64,000 bases of DNA from Amycolatopsis balhimycina FH 1894 (GCF_000384295.1 NZ_KB913037.1:5576822-5640821), one strand, 5' to 3'; numbered from the stretch's first letter, positions 7,927 through 18,855 are shown. Translations and numbers: made by a program. Notes: generated from the sequence alone by a model not told the origin.

Positions 7927-8819
7927 TTCGCGCTCGCTTCGGCCGTGTAGTGCCGCAGGAACAGCTCTTCCAGCGTCGGCGGCTGGCTGACCAGGCTCCG
8001 CACGCCGACCTCGGTCAGCTGCCGGAGGGCTTCGTCGAGCGAGCGCGTCTCGACGTCGAAGCGGACGCGGTTGCCCTCGACCTTGAGGTCGTGGATGTCG
8101 GCCAGCGTCGCCAGCCCGTTCGGTGGCCCGGCGAGTTCGGCGGTGATCGACGTCCGGGTCAGGTGGCGCAGCTCGGCCAGCGTGCCCGACTCGACCGTGC
8201 GGCCGTTGCGGATGATGCTGACCTTGTCGCACAGCGCCTCGACCTCGGCGAGGATGTGGCTGGAGAGCAGCACCGTGCGCCCCTGCTCGCGGTCCTCCTG
8301 GATGGCGTACTGGAACGTCGCCTCCATCAGCGGGTCGAGACCGGACGTCGGCTCGTCGAGGATCAGCAGGTCGACGCGCGAAGCGAGCGCGGCGACGATG
8401 GCGACCTTCTGCCGGTTGCCCTTCGAGTACGTCCGCCCCTTCTTCTTCGGGTCGAGATCGAACCGCTCGATGAGGTCGGCGCGGCGCTTCTCGTCGAGCC
8501 CGCCGCGCAGGCGGCCGAGCAGGTCGATCACCTCGCCGCCGGAGAGGTTGGGCCAGAGGTTGACGTCGCCGGGCACGTAGGCCAGGCGGCGGTGCAGGCT
8601 CGCGGCGTCCTTCCAGGGGTCGCCGCCGAGCAGCCGGACGTCTCCCGAGTCCGCGTGGAGCAGGCCGAGCAGGACCCGGACGGTGGTCGACTTCCCGGCG
8701 CCGTTGGGCCCGAGGAAGCCGTGCACCTCCCCAGCGGGTACCTGCAGGTCCAGGCCGTCGAGGGCCTTGGTCCGGCCGAACGACTTGTGCAGGTCGATGA
8801 CCGAAATGGCGTTTTCCAT
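7923..8819 (-). CDS. ABC transporter ATP-binding protein
   Basis: A 298-residue nucleotide-binding subunit. The Walker A motif is GPNGAGKST at about residues 38-46 and the Walker B motif is [13 protein letters not shown] at about 148-160. The signature is the unusual [11 protein letters not shown] in place of LSGGQ, a form common in drug-exporter ATPases of the DrrA/CcmA class. The C-terminal 90 residues ([17 protein letters not shown] onward) form the accessory domain usual for this class. It is first in a two-gene operon with the permease. The promoter region contains the inverted repeat at 8839-8856, only 20 bases upstream of the ATG, so repression by the divergent regulator is likely. Confidence 0.9.
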   Translation of the reverse strand: MENAISVIDLHKSFGRTKALDGLDLQVPAGEVHGFLGPNGAGKSTTVRVLLGLLHADSGDVRLLGGDPWKDAASLHRRLAYVPGDVNLWPNLSGGEVIDLLGRLRGGLDEKRRADLIERFDLDPKKKGRTYSKGNRQKVAIVAALASRVDLLILDEPTSGLDPLMEATFQYAIQEDREQGRTVLLSSHILAEVEALCDKVSIIRNGRTVESGTLAELRHLTRTSITAELAGPPNGLATLADIHDLKVEGNRVRFDVETRSLDEALRQLTEVGVRSLVSQPPTLEELFLRHYTAEASAK

Positions 8820-8838
8820 GCTTCGGAAGCTACACTCG

Positions 8839-8856
8839 CTTCACGAAGTTGTGAAG
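8839..8856. promoter_or_regulatory. operator-like inverted repeat CTTCAC-N6-GTGAAG
   Basis: A perfect 6-bp inverted repeat with a six-base spacer lies between the divergent ABC ATPase and GbsR/MarR-type regulator genes. Its spacing (18 bp) suits a winged-helix dimer, and an A/T-rich stretch follows it. It is the likely binding site of the adjacent regulator. Confidence 0.55.
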
Positions 8857-8912
8857 TTAAGAAAATGTCTAGATTGAGTGATCTTGGGGGACGGGTACGG
8901 GAGGATGGGCCG

Positions 8913-9401
8913 ATGACGACGCCTGACACGAAGCGAGATGAAGACGCCGTCCGCCGGTACGTCGAGAGCCTCGGGCTCGTGCTCTCGCAGATCGGGATGC
9001 AACGCATGTCCGCGCGGGTGTTCGCCGCGCTGATGACCACCGACGAGGGTCGGCTGACCGCCGCCGACCTGGCCTCCCAGCTGTCGGTCAGCCCGGCCGC
9101 CGTCTCCGGTGCCGTGCGCTACCTCGAGCAGATCGGCCTGGTCGCCAAGGAGCGCGAGCCCGGCGAGCGCCGCGACCACTACCGCCTCTACGACGACCTC
9201 TGGTACGCGACCTTCATGAAGCGCGACCGCATGATCATCATGTGGCGCGACGCGGCCGAGAACGGCATCGACGCCCTCGGCGAGGACACCCCCGCCGGGA
9301 AGCGGCTCGCCGAGATGCGGGACTTCCTGTCCTTCATGCTGGAGGAGCTCAACAACATGTACGAGCGCTGGCACAAGCTCCGCGAGGAGAAGAACGCCTA
9401 A
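8913..9401 (+). CDS. MarR/GbsR-type transcriptional regulator of the ABC exporter
   Basis: A 162-residue winged-helix protein. The DNA-binding domain spans about residues 20-85 (RVFAALMTTDEGRLTAADLASQLSVSPAAVSGAVRYLEQIGLVAKEREPGERRDHYRL). A long helical C-terminal part ends in EELNNMYERWHKLREEKNA. This layout matches the GbsR/MarR proteins that sit next to drug-exporter ABC operons. The ATG at 8913 follows GGGAGGATGGGCC; an in-frame ATG at 8864 lies close to the operator and lacks a binding site for ribosomes. It is divergent from the ATPase and permease genes and presumably represses them until an inducer binds. Confidence 0.85.
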   Translation: MTTPDTKRDEDAVRRYVESLGLVLSQIGMQRMSARVFAALMTTDEGRLTAADLASQLSVSPAAVSGAVRYLEQIGLVAKEREPGERRDHYRLYDDLWYATFMKRDRMIIMWRDAAENGIDALGEDTPAGKRLAEMRDFLSFMLEELNNMYERWHKLREEKNA

Positions 9402-9455
9402 AGCCCCACGCTGATCAGGGCGAAGGTTTCGATCGCCCGCGGCTAACTTCAAGCC

Positions 9456-10121
9456 ATGGTGCTCCTGGCTCAAGCTCTGTACGTCAAACGCAAGACTCCG
9501 CGGCTGCCCGGCGCCGCCGGCCCCACCGAAGGACTCGTGCCGGGCGACGGCGAGCCCTTCCGGCTGGCGGTGCTCGGCGAGTCCACCGTGGACGGTGTCG
9601 GCGCGGCCGACCACGGGGAAGCGCTCACCGGCTGCCTCGCCCGTGAGCTGGCCCGCGACGGCCGGGCCGTGCGCTGGCAGGCGGTCGGCCGCACCGGCGC
9701 CAACGCCAGAGTGACGTGCGCCGAGCTGGTCCCGCTCGTCCGCCCGGCCGATCTGGTGGTGATCGCCCTCGGCGTCAACGACACCATCGAGCTCCGCACG
9801 GCCGCGGCCTACCGCCGCGACCTCCTGCGCCTGGTGCTCGACCTGTGGCGGCGGCTCGGCCGGGTGGACGTCCTGCTGGCCGGGGTGCCGCCGATGTCCC
9901 GGTTCCCGGCGCTGCCCAGGCCGCTGCGTGACGTCCTGTCCGCGCGGTCGGCGGCGCTCGACCGGGCGGCCGCCGCCCTCGGCAGGCTCCCCGGCGTCAC
10001 CCACGTGCCGATGGACCCGGAGCTGCTCGACCCCGCGGCCTTCGCCGCCGACCGCTTCCACCCGGGGCCGGCCGGTTACGCGCGTTGGGCGCGCACCCTC
10101 GCACTCCCGGTGATCAGTTAG
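9456..10121 (+). CDS. SGNH/GDSL hydrolase family protein
   Basis: A 221-residue single-domain hydrolase. Block I is VLGESTVDGVG, with Ser in a GES rather than GDS context. Block III is VVIALGVNDTIEL, containing the GxND motif. Block V is AADRFHPGPAGYARWA, with the catalytic Asp-x-x-His. These are the four invariant residue positions of the SGNH esterase/lipase superfamily. There is no signal peptide, so it is probably cytoplasmic; the substrate is unknown. The start at 9456 lacks a strong ribosome binding site, and the gene begins 55 bases after the regulator, so it may be read from the same transcript. Confidence 0.82.
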   Translation: MVLLAQALYVKRKTPRLPGAAGPTEGLVPGDGEPFRLAVLGESTVDGVGAADHGEALTGCLARELARDGRAVRWQAVGRTGANARVTCAELVPLVRPADLVVIALGVNDTIELRTAAAYRRDLLRLVLDLWRRLGRVDVLLAGVPPMSRFPALPRPLRDVLSARSAALDRAAAALGRLPGVTHVPMDPELLDPAAFAADRFHPGPAGYARWARTLALPVIS

Positions 10122-10352
10122 CCGCTCTCCGTGGATCTTCGAAAAAAACCGGGGATTCGTGTATCTGGCCGTCACCCCATTGCGTCCTGTGGAGCAGCCA
10201 AGCACGAAGGACACGACAGGGGGTGTCGCGTTCGGAGAAAAACGCGGTGGCCGGGAGCCGAGGGGGCTGCCGGACACCGTCGGCCGGGTGCCCTTCGGGG
10301 GAGGGGACGCCCGGCGGGGTCCGCTGGGGAGCGGGCCCCTTGAGGGAGGGGA

Positions 10353-10388
10353 GTACCGGCCGGTGCGGGTGCATGCGCCGGCCGGTAC
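10353..10388. other. strong hairpin in long intergenic region 10122-10537
   Basis: The 416-bp interval between the SGNH hydrolase and the sigma-factor gene holds no convincing gene. Within it, 14-base arms at 10353-10366 and 10375-10388 pair with one G-U mismatch around an eight-base loop. GGGAG/CTCCC bases outside the arms can extend the stem. There is no T tract, so it may be a processing or leader structure rather than a simple terminator. Confidence 0.4.
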
Positions 10389-10537
10389 CTCCCGTTGCCG
10401 ACATTGACCGGTTGTGCGCCACCTACGAAGTAAGTGACTTGATGTATCCGAGATCCACCTGCACGCTCCTTCCCCCCGAAGGACCCGCGATACTGCCATT
10501 GCCGACTCGAAGAACCATCCGAAGAGGGGCAGATACG

Positions 10538-11142
10538 GTGACCGACGTGCAAACCACAGAGGTAGACCCGCCGTGGGAGGGCCTGACCGGCGCCGAGCTG
10601 CACGCCGCGTGCATGCAGGCCGCCCAGGAGGGCGATCGCCGGGCGATGGCCCGCCTCGTCGAAGAACTGACCCCGCTCGTCTGGCACGTCGCCCGGGGCA
10701 ACGGGCTCGACCGCTCGGTGGCCGAAGACGTCGTCCAGACCGTCTGGCTCGCCCTGTTCAGCCAGCCGGGAAGCTCCGCGACCCCAAGGCCCTCGCCGCG
10801 TGGCTCATCACCACCACCCGCCGCGAGGCCACGCACCCGTTCGGCCGCCGCATGCAGCCCGTGCCGCTGAGCGACGAAGTCGCCGAGGCCATGCCGAGTA
10901 CCCAACCGGCTCCCGAAGACGAAGCCGTCCGCGCCGACCGCGACCGCCGGGTTTGGCGCGCCTTCGTCCGGCTGCCCCACCGCTGTCAGGATCTGCTCCG
11001 GCTGACCGTGCTCGCGGGCCGCGCGGAGTACCAGCTCGTCGCCGAGGCGCTGCACATGCGGCGCGGCAGTGTCGGGCCGACCAGGGGGCGCTGCCTCGAC
11101 CAGATGCGAGATCTGCTCGCCAGTGAAGGGGGAAGCCGATGA
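10538..11142 (+). pseudogene. RNA polymerase sigma-70 (ECF-like) gene with one-base frameshift
   Basis: The gene opens at a GTG (10538) after GAGGGGC and encodes region 2 of an ECF-like sigma factor (LVEELTPLVWHVARGNGLDRSVAEDVVQTVWLALFSQ) in one frame. Around 10768-10770 the frame breaks. The second frame then continues with KLRDPKALAAWLITTTRREATH and region 4 (RLPHRCQDLLRLTVLAGRAEYQLVAEALHMRRGSVGPTRGRCLDQMR) to a TGA at 11140. Adding one G to the GGG run restores a continuous protein of about 200 residues. This may be a real mutation or a sequencing error in the homopolymer. Without the shift it would be a normal ECF-type sigma factor coupled to the next gene. Confidence 0.8.
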
Positions 11143-11612
11143 ACGACCTCGGGGCGCCTGGAGAGGCCTTCTCCGACGAAATGATCCTGGCCGGCATCGG
11201 CCGCTTCATCGACGAACTGGACCCGCCACCGGGTGACCTGGTGCAGCGGGTCCAGTTCGCGCTCGCCCTCGAAGACCTCGACGTCGAGGTCGCCCGGTGG
11301 GAGCGGATGGACGACCTCGCCGGGGTCCGCGGCGGCGGCACCGGCACGATCACCTTCACCGTCAGCGACCTGACGGTGATGATCAACCTGACCAAGATCG
11401 GCAAGCTGCACCGCATCGACGGCTGGCTCGTGCCGGCCGGCCAGTACGGCGTCGAGGTGCGCGTCGCCGAGCACGGCACGACGTCCACGACCGCCGACGA
11501 AGGCGGCCGGTTCGTGCTCGACAACGTGCCGCGCGGGACGACGCAGATCCTCGTGCACCTGGGTGACGTGTCGTGCCGCCGGACCATCGTGACGCCGACG
11601 GTCGTGCTTTAA
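11139..11612 (+). CDS. conserved sigma-associated protein of unknown function
   Basis: A 157-residue protein whose ATG overlaps the sigma-factor stop as ATGA, implying translational coupling. The first half is acidic and helical (EAFSDEMILAGIGRFIDELDPPPGDLVQRVQFALALEDLDVEVARWE). The second half is beta-rich, with ITFTVSDLTVMINL, RIDGWLVPAGQYGVEVRV and DEGGRFVLDNVPRGTTQILVHL, resembling a carboxypeptidase regulatory-like domain. Such proteins recur after this sigma-factor type in actinobacteria, often followed by a CHAT-domain or TPR protein; that third gene is missing here. It may act as a regulator of the sigma factor, but that is inferred from position only. Confidence 0.65.
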   Translation: MNDLGAPGEAFSDEMILAGIGRFIDELDPPPGDLVQRVQFALALEDLDVEVARWERMDDLAGVRGGGTGTITFTVSDLTVMINLTKIGKLHRIDGWLVPAGQYGVEVRVAEHGTTSTTADEGGRFVLDNVPRGTTQILVHLGDVSCRRTIVTPTVVL

Positions 11613-12382
11613 CCCAGGAAGTCGGCCAGGGGGACGGGTGTGAGCCCGTCCTTCTTGGCCCGCTCGACGAACGCCGTGTAGTCCTCTTTGAAGGTCTTGC
11701 GGAAGTGCATCAGCACGATGTCGCCGGGCTTGAGCTTGTCGCCGGACTGGAACTGGACGACGCCGTCGTTGACCGCGGCCGTCCACAGCACGGCGACGCG
11801 CATCCCGCAGGCGGCCGCCGCGCGCAGCGTGTTCTGGTCGTAGTTGCCGAACGGCGGCCGGAAGATCGACGGCCGCACGCCGAGTCCCTTCTGGAAGTCG
11901 TCGGCGTCGTCGCAGATCTCCTTGCGCTGGAATTCCAGCGGCTTGCCCTTGAGGTTCGGGTGGTTGACGGTGTGGTCGCCGAGCGTCGCGCCGGTGGCGT
12001 CGAGGATCTGCTTGAAGTAGGCCTCGTGGCCCTTCACGTACTTCTGGTTCAGGAACAGCACCGGGTGGGTCGCGTTCTGCTGCATCAGCTTCAGCGCGTC
12101 GGGGTCCGGCACGGCGCCGTCGTCCATGGTGAGGAAGACGTACGGCTTGTCGGTGGTGATCCGGCGGACGAGCGGGACCTCGCCGTTGGCCACCGCGGGG
12201 GCCTTCTGCTGCACCGAGCCGAAGGGGTACGGCCCCGCCGCCACGCCGGGCCCGGGGCCGGGACCGCTGCCGGGTGCGGGGTTGGGCTGGCTGGTGGCGA
12301 CCTCCTGCCGGTCCGGCTCGTGCGCCGAACAGGCTGTGAGCGTTAGCGCGGCCGCGGCCACGATCGCTACCACACGTCTCAT
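11609..12382 (-). CDS. polysaccharide deacetylase (NodB domain) lipoprotein
   Basis: A 257-residue protein with a lipoprotein signal (MRRVVAIVAAAALTLTACSA, lipobox LTAC) and a Pro/Gly-rich linker (NPAPGSGPGPGPG) to about residue 50. The NodB carbohydrate esterase 4 domain follows. Motif 1 is FLTMDDG, where the second Asp would bind metal. Motif 2 is LGDHTVNHP, with the two His ligands of the H-x3-H triad. Motif 3 is IFRPPFGNYDQNT. It should remove acetyl groups from peptidoglycan or another N-acetylated glycan at the cell surface. Its stop overlaps that of the convergent preceding gene by three bases. Confidence 0.86.
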   Translation of the reverse strand: MRRVVAIVAAAALTLTACSAHEPDRQEVATSQPNPAPGSGPGPGPGVAAGPYPFGSVQQKAPAVANGEVPLVRRITTDKPYVFLTMDDGAVPDPDALKLMQQNATHPVLFLNQKYVKGHEAYFKQILDATGATLGDHTVNHPNLKGKPLEFQRKEICDDADDFQKGLGVRPSIFRPPFGNYDQNTLRAAAACGMRVAVLWTAAVNDGVVQFQSGDKLKPGDIVLMHFRKTFKEDYTAFVERAKKDGLTPVPLADFLG

Positions 12383-12493
12383 CTCTCGCGTTCCCCCTTC
12401 TTGCGGGAGGTCCCGAAGACCACCCGAAAGAGTGACGTGCGAAAGAGGGGAAACGTTGCGCCGGGGATCTTGGTGTGGCCCGGCGCACCCAGG

Positions 12494-12943
12494 TCAGCGC
12501 CCGGTTTCGGCCGCCTTGACCAGCTTGGCCGAGAACAGGCGGATCACGGCCTTCAGCCCGGCGGCCAGCGCGGGCCCGCTGCCCCGGACCGGCTCGGTGA
12601 ACGACCCGGTCCACCGCAGGTGCGTCCCACCGCCGTCGGTGGGCGTGAAGAGCACCTCGGCGCGGTAGTCCTTGAGGGGCTTGGGGCCGGCGAACGTGTA
12701 GACGTGCTTGCGGCCGGGTTCGTACTCGAGCGTCTCCTCGCGGATGAGCACCGGCCACATGCCGACTTCGCGGACCGCGCCGACGCCGTCCGGCTCCCCG
12801 TCGCCCCGGCGCGCCCAGCGGGCCTGCACGATCAGTGGCTTTCCCCACTCCGCCCAGCGCGGGCCGTCCGCTTCGAGTGCGAACAGAGCCTCCGGCGGCG
12901 CGGTGCTCGTGCGGTTGACCTCGAAGGAGTACCTGCGGCCCAC
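12494..12943 (-). CDS. SRPBCC family protein
   Basis: A 149-residue START/Bet v1-like protein. The beginning RYSFEVNRTSTAPPEALFALEADGPRWAEW is the usual first strand and helix pair of polyketide cyclase/dehydrase 2 proteins. Strands such as HVYTFAGPKPLKDYRAEVLF and GGTHLRWTGSF follow, then a C-terminal long helix (GLKAVIRLFSAKLVKAAETG) that caps the ligand cavity. The ligand is unknown. The GTG at 12943 is chosen because GGGAGG precedes it. It is divergent from the FUSC gene across 68 bp. Confidence 0.82.
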   Translation of the reverse strand: MGRRYSFEVNRTSTAPPEALFALEADGPRWAEWGKPLIVQARWARRGDGEPDGVGAVREVGMWPVLIREETLEYEPGRKHVYTFAGPKPLKDYRAEVLFTPTDGGGTHLRWTGSFTEPVRGSGPALAAGLKAVIRLFSAKLVKAAETGR

Positions 12944-13011
12944 CGGAACCTCCCGCTTTGTTGACAGGCCGATAATTAATCGTCTCGCGCAGCGTAGGTC
13001 AAGATGAGGGG

Positions 13012-14979
13012 GTGAGCACGCCGCGTCCCGACCTCGCCGCGCCGCACTGGCTCGTCCAGCTGCTCCGCAGCAAGCCGGTGCCGGTGCCGTGGAACATGGT
13101 CGCCCGCGCCGTCGTCGCGCTGACGGTGCCGCTCGCGGTGGCCTACGCGGCGGGGGACATCGCCGTCGGCGCGCTCATCTCGACCGGCGCGCTCCCCGCC
13201 GTGCTGTCCGAATCGGCCGGGCCCTACCGCTACCGCGCCCGCAGGCTGGGCGGCGCGACGCTGGCCGCGACCGCCGGTTACCTCGTCGGGCTGCTCACCG
13301 GCGGCAGCCCCGCGCTGTCCGTGCCCGCGGTGATCCTGGTCGCCGCGGTCTCCGCGCTGGTCAGCGCGGCCGGCAGCAACGCCTCCGTCGCCGGGCTGCA
13401 GATGCTGGTGTTCTGCGTGCTCGCCACCGGGCAGCACGCGACCGGCGTGCGCGTCGAAATCCTGTTCGGCTGCTTCTGCCTCGGCGCGGCCTGGAGCTTC
13501 CTGGTCGCGCTCGCCAGCTGGACCTTCCGGGCGACCAGCCCCGAACGCACCGCCGTCGCGCACGTCTACGTCGAGCTGGCCGCGATGCTCTCGGCGACCG
13601 ACGAAGCCGTCTCCCGGGTGGCCCGCCACCGGCTGACCACGGCGATGAACACCGCCTACGACCAGCTGCTCACCGCGCGCTCGTGGCTGTCCGGCCGCGA
13701 CGCCGCCTACCGGCACCTGCTCAACCTGCTCTCGGCCACGACACCCGCGGTCGAGGCGTCGGTGGCGATGGTCAACGCCGGCCGCCACGCGCCCCAGCCG
13801 GTCATCGACCACTTCGCCGCGTTGTCGGCGTCGGTGCTGGCCGGCCAGCCGCTGCCGGAACCGCCGCCGGTGCCGCCCGGCGATCCCGACCCGGTGCTCA
13901 CCGCGCTCTACGCGGGCCTGGTCCGGATCGGCAAGGGCGACGACCGCAAGCGCCGCGCGCCGACACCCTGGCTCCGGCGGCTGCGGGAGTGGGCGGGTTC
14001 GCTCGCGTCCGGCCCGCTGACCTGGGTCGCCGCGCTGCGGCTGACGCTGTGCGTGGCGATCGCCGAGGTCGTCGGCCTGCTCGTGCCGTTCGAGCGGTCG
14101 TACTGGATCACCCTGACCGTCGGCATCGTGCTCAAGCCCGACTTCGGCTCGGTCTTCGGCCGTGCGGTGCTGCGCGGGATCGGCACGGTCATCGGCGTCG
14201 GGATCGGCGCCGCCGTGCTCGCCCTGGGCGCGCAGGGCTGGGTGCTGGTGGTGCTGAGCGCGGTCTTCGCCGGAGGCATCGCGGTCGGGAAGGTGCGCAA
14301 CTACGGCGTCCAGAGCGCCTTCGTGACGCCGTTGATCATCCTGCAGATGGGCCTGGCCCACACCGGCAACTGGTCCGTGGTGCTCGCGCGGCTGGTCGAC
14401 ACCGCGCTGGGCTGCGTGATCGTCCTGGTCTTCGGCTACCTGCTCTGGCCGGGCAGCAGACGGCCGCAGGTCGGCGGGCGGCTGGCCGACGGGCTGGACG
14501 CCGTCGCGAAGTACGTGTCGCACGCGCTGGTCGAGGCGTCGTCGGGGGAGGCCCGGCTGGCACGGTCACGGGCCCGCCGTGGCGCCTACCGGGCGCTGGC
14601 CGACCTGCGGACGGCGTTCCAGCAGGTCGTCGTCGAGCCGTCCGCGAACGGCCGCCAGGCCGTGGCGTGGTGGCCGGTGATCGCGGCGCAGGAGCGGGTG
14701 GCGGACGCCGTCACCGAGGTCGGCGTGACGATCGGGCGGGGCGTGCCGCCACCGGACCCGGGTGACATCGAGCTGCTCACGGCCGCGCTGGGGGAACTCG
14801 CGTCGGCCGTCCGCGAACAGCGCGAGCCGCGGTCGATGCACCTGCCGGACGCGCCGCGGCTGGCCGGCGTGGTCGACCAGCTGGAGTCGGCGTTCGACGC
14901 CGTCCGCGGCCCCGACCTGACGGAACGCCGTCCGCCGCGGCTCGTCCGGCGGTTCCTGCCCTACCCCAGGCGCACCTGA
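13012..14979 (+). CDS. FUSC family membrane protein (aromatic acid exporter-like)
   Basis: A 655-residue inner-membrane protein with two membrane blocks. The first, about residues 25-165, has six hydrophobic segments (MVARAVVALTVPLAVAYAAG onward). The second, about 340-490, repeats the pattern (ALRLTLCVAIAEVVGLLVPF, RSYWITLTVGIVLKPDFGSVFGR). The KPDFGSVFGRAVLRGIGT segment is characteristic of the fusaric acid resistance/YccS superfamily. Cytoplasmic helical stretches lie between and after the blocks. Family members export aromatic acids or related weak acids; the substrate here is unknown. The GTG at 13012 follows GATGAGGGG. Confidence 0.85.
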   Translation: MSTPRPDLAAPHWLVQLLRSKPVPVPWNMVARAVVALTVPLAVAYAAGDIAVGALISTGALPAVLSESAGPYRYRARRLGGATLAATAGYLVGLLTGGSPALSVPAVILVAAVSALVSAAGSNASVAGLQMLVFCVLATGQHATGVRVEILFGCFCLGAAWSFLVALASWTFRATSPERTAVAHVYVELAAMLSATDEAVSRVARHRLTTAMNTAYDQLLTARSWLSGRDAAYRHLLNLLSATTPAVEASVAMVNAGRHAPQPVIDHFAALSASVLAGQPLPEPPPVPPGDPDPVLTALYAGLVRIGKGDDRKRRAPTPWLRRLREWAGSLASGPLTWVAALRLTLCVAIAEVVGLLVPFERSYWITLTVGIVLKPDFGSVFGRAVLRGIGTVIGVGIGAAVLALGAQGWVLVVLSAVFAGGIAVGKVRNYGVQSAFVTPLIILQMGLAHTGNWSVVLARLVDTALGCVIVLVFGYLLWPGSRRPQVGGRLADGLDAVAKYVSHALVEASSGEARLARSRARRGAYRALADLRTAFQQVVVEPSANGRQAVAWWPVIAAQERVADAVTEVGVTIGRGVPPPDPGDIELLTAALGELASAVREQREPRSMHLPDAPRLAGVVDQLESAFDAVRGPDLTERRPPRLVRRFLPYPRRT

Positions 14980-15002
14980 CGCCGCTGCGGTTGGATGTAC
15001 CC

Positions 15003-15212
15003 ATGGGAATCGACTTCGAGGCGTTGAAGGGCAAGGCCGAGGAGGCCCTGCGCGAGCACAACGACAAGATCGAGGAAGGCCTCGACAAGGCGGCCGGCTT
15101 CGCCAAGTCCAAGTTCGCCGGCCACGACGAGCAGATCGACAGCGGCGTCGAGAAGGCCAAGGACTTCCTCGACAAGTTCGACGACACGCCGGACAACCCG
15201 CCGGCCCAGTAG
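15003..15212 (+). CDS. MT0933-like antitoxin family protein
   Basis: A 69-residue, highly charged helical protein (MGIDFEALKGKAEEALREHNDKIEEGLDKAAGFAKSKFAG in the first 40 residues). The repeated Lys/Glu/Ala heptads and the ending DDTPDNPP resemble the MT0933 antitoxin family and CsbD-like stress proteins. No toxin gene is adjacent, so the antitoxin label comes from family likeness only. The start at 15003 lies 23 bases after the FUSC stop, so it may be co-transcribed. A long hairpin follows directly. Confidence 0.65.
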   Translation: MGIDFEALKGKAEEALREHNDKIEEGLDKAAGFAKSKFAGHDEQIDSGVEKAKDFLDKFDDTPDNPPAQ

Positions 15213-15216
15213 CCGC

Positions 15217-15277
15217 CAAGTCCGTGAATGGCACATTGAGAGACTTAGAGTCCCTCAATGTGCCATTCACGGACTTG
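15217..15277. terminator. 61-bp near-perfect hairpin between convergent genes
   Basis: Arms at 15217-15240 and 15254-15277 are perfect 24-base reverse complements. After one unpaired position, GACT and AGTC extend the stem to a three-base loop. The element fits exactly between the antitoxin-like stop (15212) and the prephenate dehydrogenase stop (15278), as expected of a bidirectional terminator. It could also be a copy of a dispersed repeat. Confidence 0.75.
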
Positions 15278-16255
15278 CTACTGGACTTCGCCGGTCGCGA
15301 TGCCGTCGGAGAGGGCGGTGATCCGGCCGCCGCGCTCGCCCAGGGCGATCAGGCCCTGCCGGGCGTCCGGCGCGGACAGGCTGATCCGGACGCCCGCGCG
15401 TTCGACGTCGAGGCTGGCCGCAAGCGCTTGCGCGCCTTCGTATCCCGCGTTGATCGTGGCCGCCAGGCCGCCGGTCGACGCGAGCGAACCCCGCGCCGCG
15501 CCGAGCCGGCCGAGTGCCTCGTCGACGATCGGCAGCAGCGCGTCCCGGTTGCCTTCGGTCATCGCGCGCACGAGGTGCGGGTTCGACCCCGCGACGCGCG
15601 TGCCGTCGCGATAGGACCCGGCCGCCAGCGACATGGCCAGCGGGCCGCCCTCGGCGCCGATCGTCGCCAGGATCGCGGCGAGCAGGTGCGGCAGGTGCGA
15701 GATCCGGGCGACGGCCTCGTCGTGCGACTCCGCGGGCAGCGGCACGATGTGCGCCCCGGTGTCCAGCACCAGGTGAGCCACCTCGGCCCAGGCCTCGAGG
15801 TCGGTGTCCTCTTCGACGCCGACCACCCACGCGGCGCCCTGGAACAGCGAGGCGTCCCCGGCCAGCCAGCCGGAGTTCGACGTCCCCGCCATCGGGTGCC
15901 CGCCGACGTACCGCGTGTACGCCACACGACGGCGGACGGCGTCGAGGACCGGCGCTTTCACACTGGTCACGTCGGTGAGCAGGCAGTGCGACGCGTGCTG
16001 GTTGACCAGGCGCAGCAGGTCTTCGACGGCGGGGAGCGGAACGGCGAGCACGACCATGGCGTCCTCGGCCGCGGCCCGGTGCAGGGCCGCTTCGACGTCC
16101 GTCGTGACGTCGTAGCCCGCTCTGCTCGCCGCGTCGGCGTCCACTTCGGATACCGCGGCGCCGAACGCCGTGCGGCCGCTGGCGGCCGCCGCGCGCAGCA
16201 GCGAACCGCCGATCAGCCCGAGCCCGATCACGCATACATCTCGCACGGGCCCCAT
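15278..16255 (-). CDS. tyrA: prephenate dehydrogenase
   Basis: A 325-residue enzyme of tyrosine biosynthesis that oxidatively decarboxylates prephenate to 4-hydroxyphenylpyruvate with NAD(P). The N-terminal Rossmann fold shows VCVIGLGLIGGSLLRAA (GxGxxG). The motifs TDVTSVKAPVLDAV, YVGGHPMAGTSNSGW and ISHLPHLLAAIL carry the catalytic and substrate-binding residues, including the His of the GGHPMAG segment. A helical C-terminal domain follows. There is no chorismate mutase fusion and no ACT domain, as in most actinobacteria. The ATG at 16255 is preceded by GGCAGG. It lies 26 bp downstream of the dienoyl-CoA reductase gene on the same strand. Confidence 0.9.
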   Translation of the reverse strand: MGPVRDVCVIGLGLIGGSLLRAAAASGRTAFGAAVSEVDADAASRAGYDVTTDVEAALHRAAAEDAMVVLAVPLPAVEDLLRLVNQHASHCLLTDVTSVKAPVLDAVRRRVAYTRYVGGHPMAGTSNSGWLAGDASLFQGAAWVVGVEEDTDLEAWAEVAHLVLDTGAHIVPLPAESHDEAVARISHLPHLLAAILATIGAEGGPLAMSLAAGSYRDGTRVAGSNPHLVRAMTEGNRDALLPIVDEALGRLGAARGSLASTGGLAATINAGYEGAQALAASLDVERAGVRISLSAPDARQGLIALGERGGRITALSDGIATGEVQ

Positions 16256-16281
16256 CCTGCCAGTGCCGGACGCCTCTCGTG

Positions 16282-18855
<2,574 letters not shown>

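Noticed and set aside
10765..10772. Programmed ribosomal frameshift in the sigma gene
   Set aside because: A short GGG run lacks a classical slippery heptamer or obvious downstream stem. A one-base deletion or sequencing error explains it more simply.
12976..14523. Long open frame on the minus strand opposite the FUSC gene
   Set aside because: It is Arg/Gly/His-rich low-complexity translation caused by GC3 bias of the real gene. It shows no domain, and the opposite strand has clear membrane motifs. Similar frames opposite 5.0-7.2, 15.3-18.3, 52.1-54.6 and 57.7-60.0 kb were left out for the same reason.
15003..15212. Complete toxin-antitoxin module
   Set aside because: No toxin gene adjoins the MT0933-like gene; the neighbours are FUSC and tyrA.
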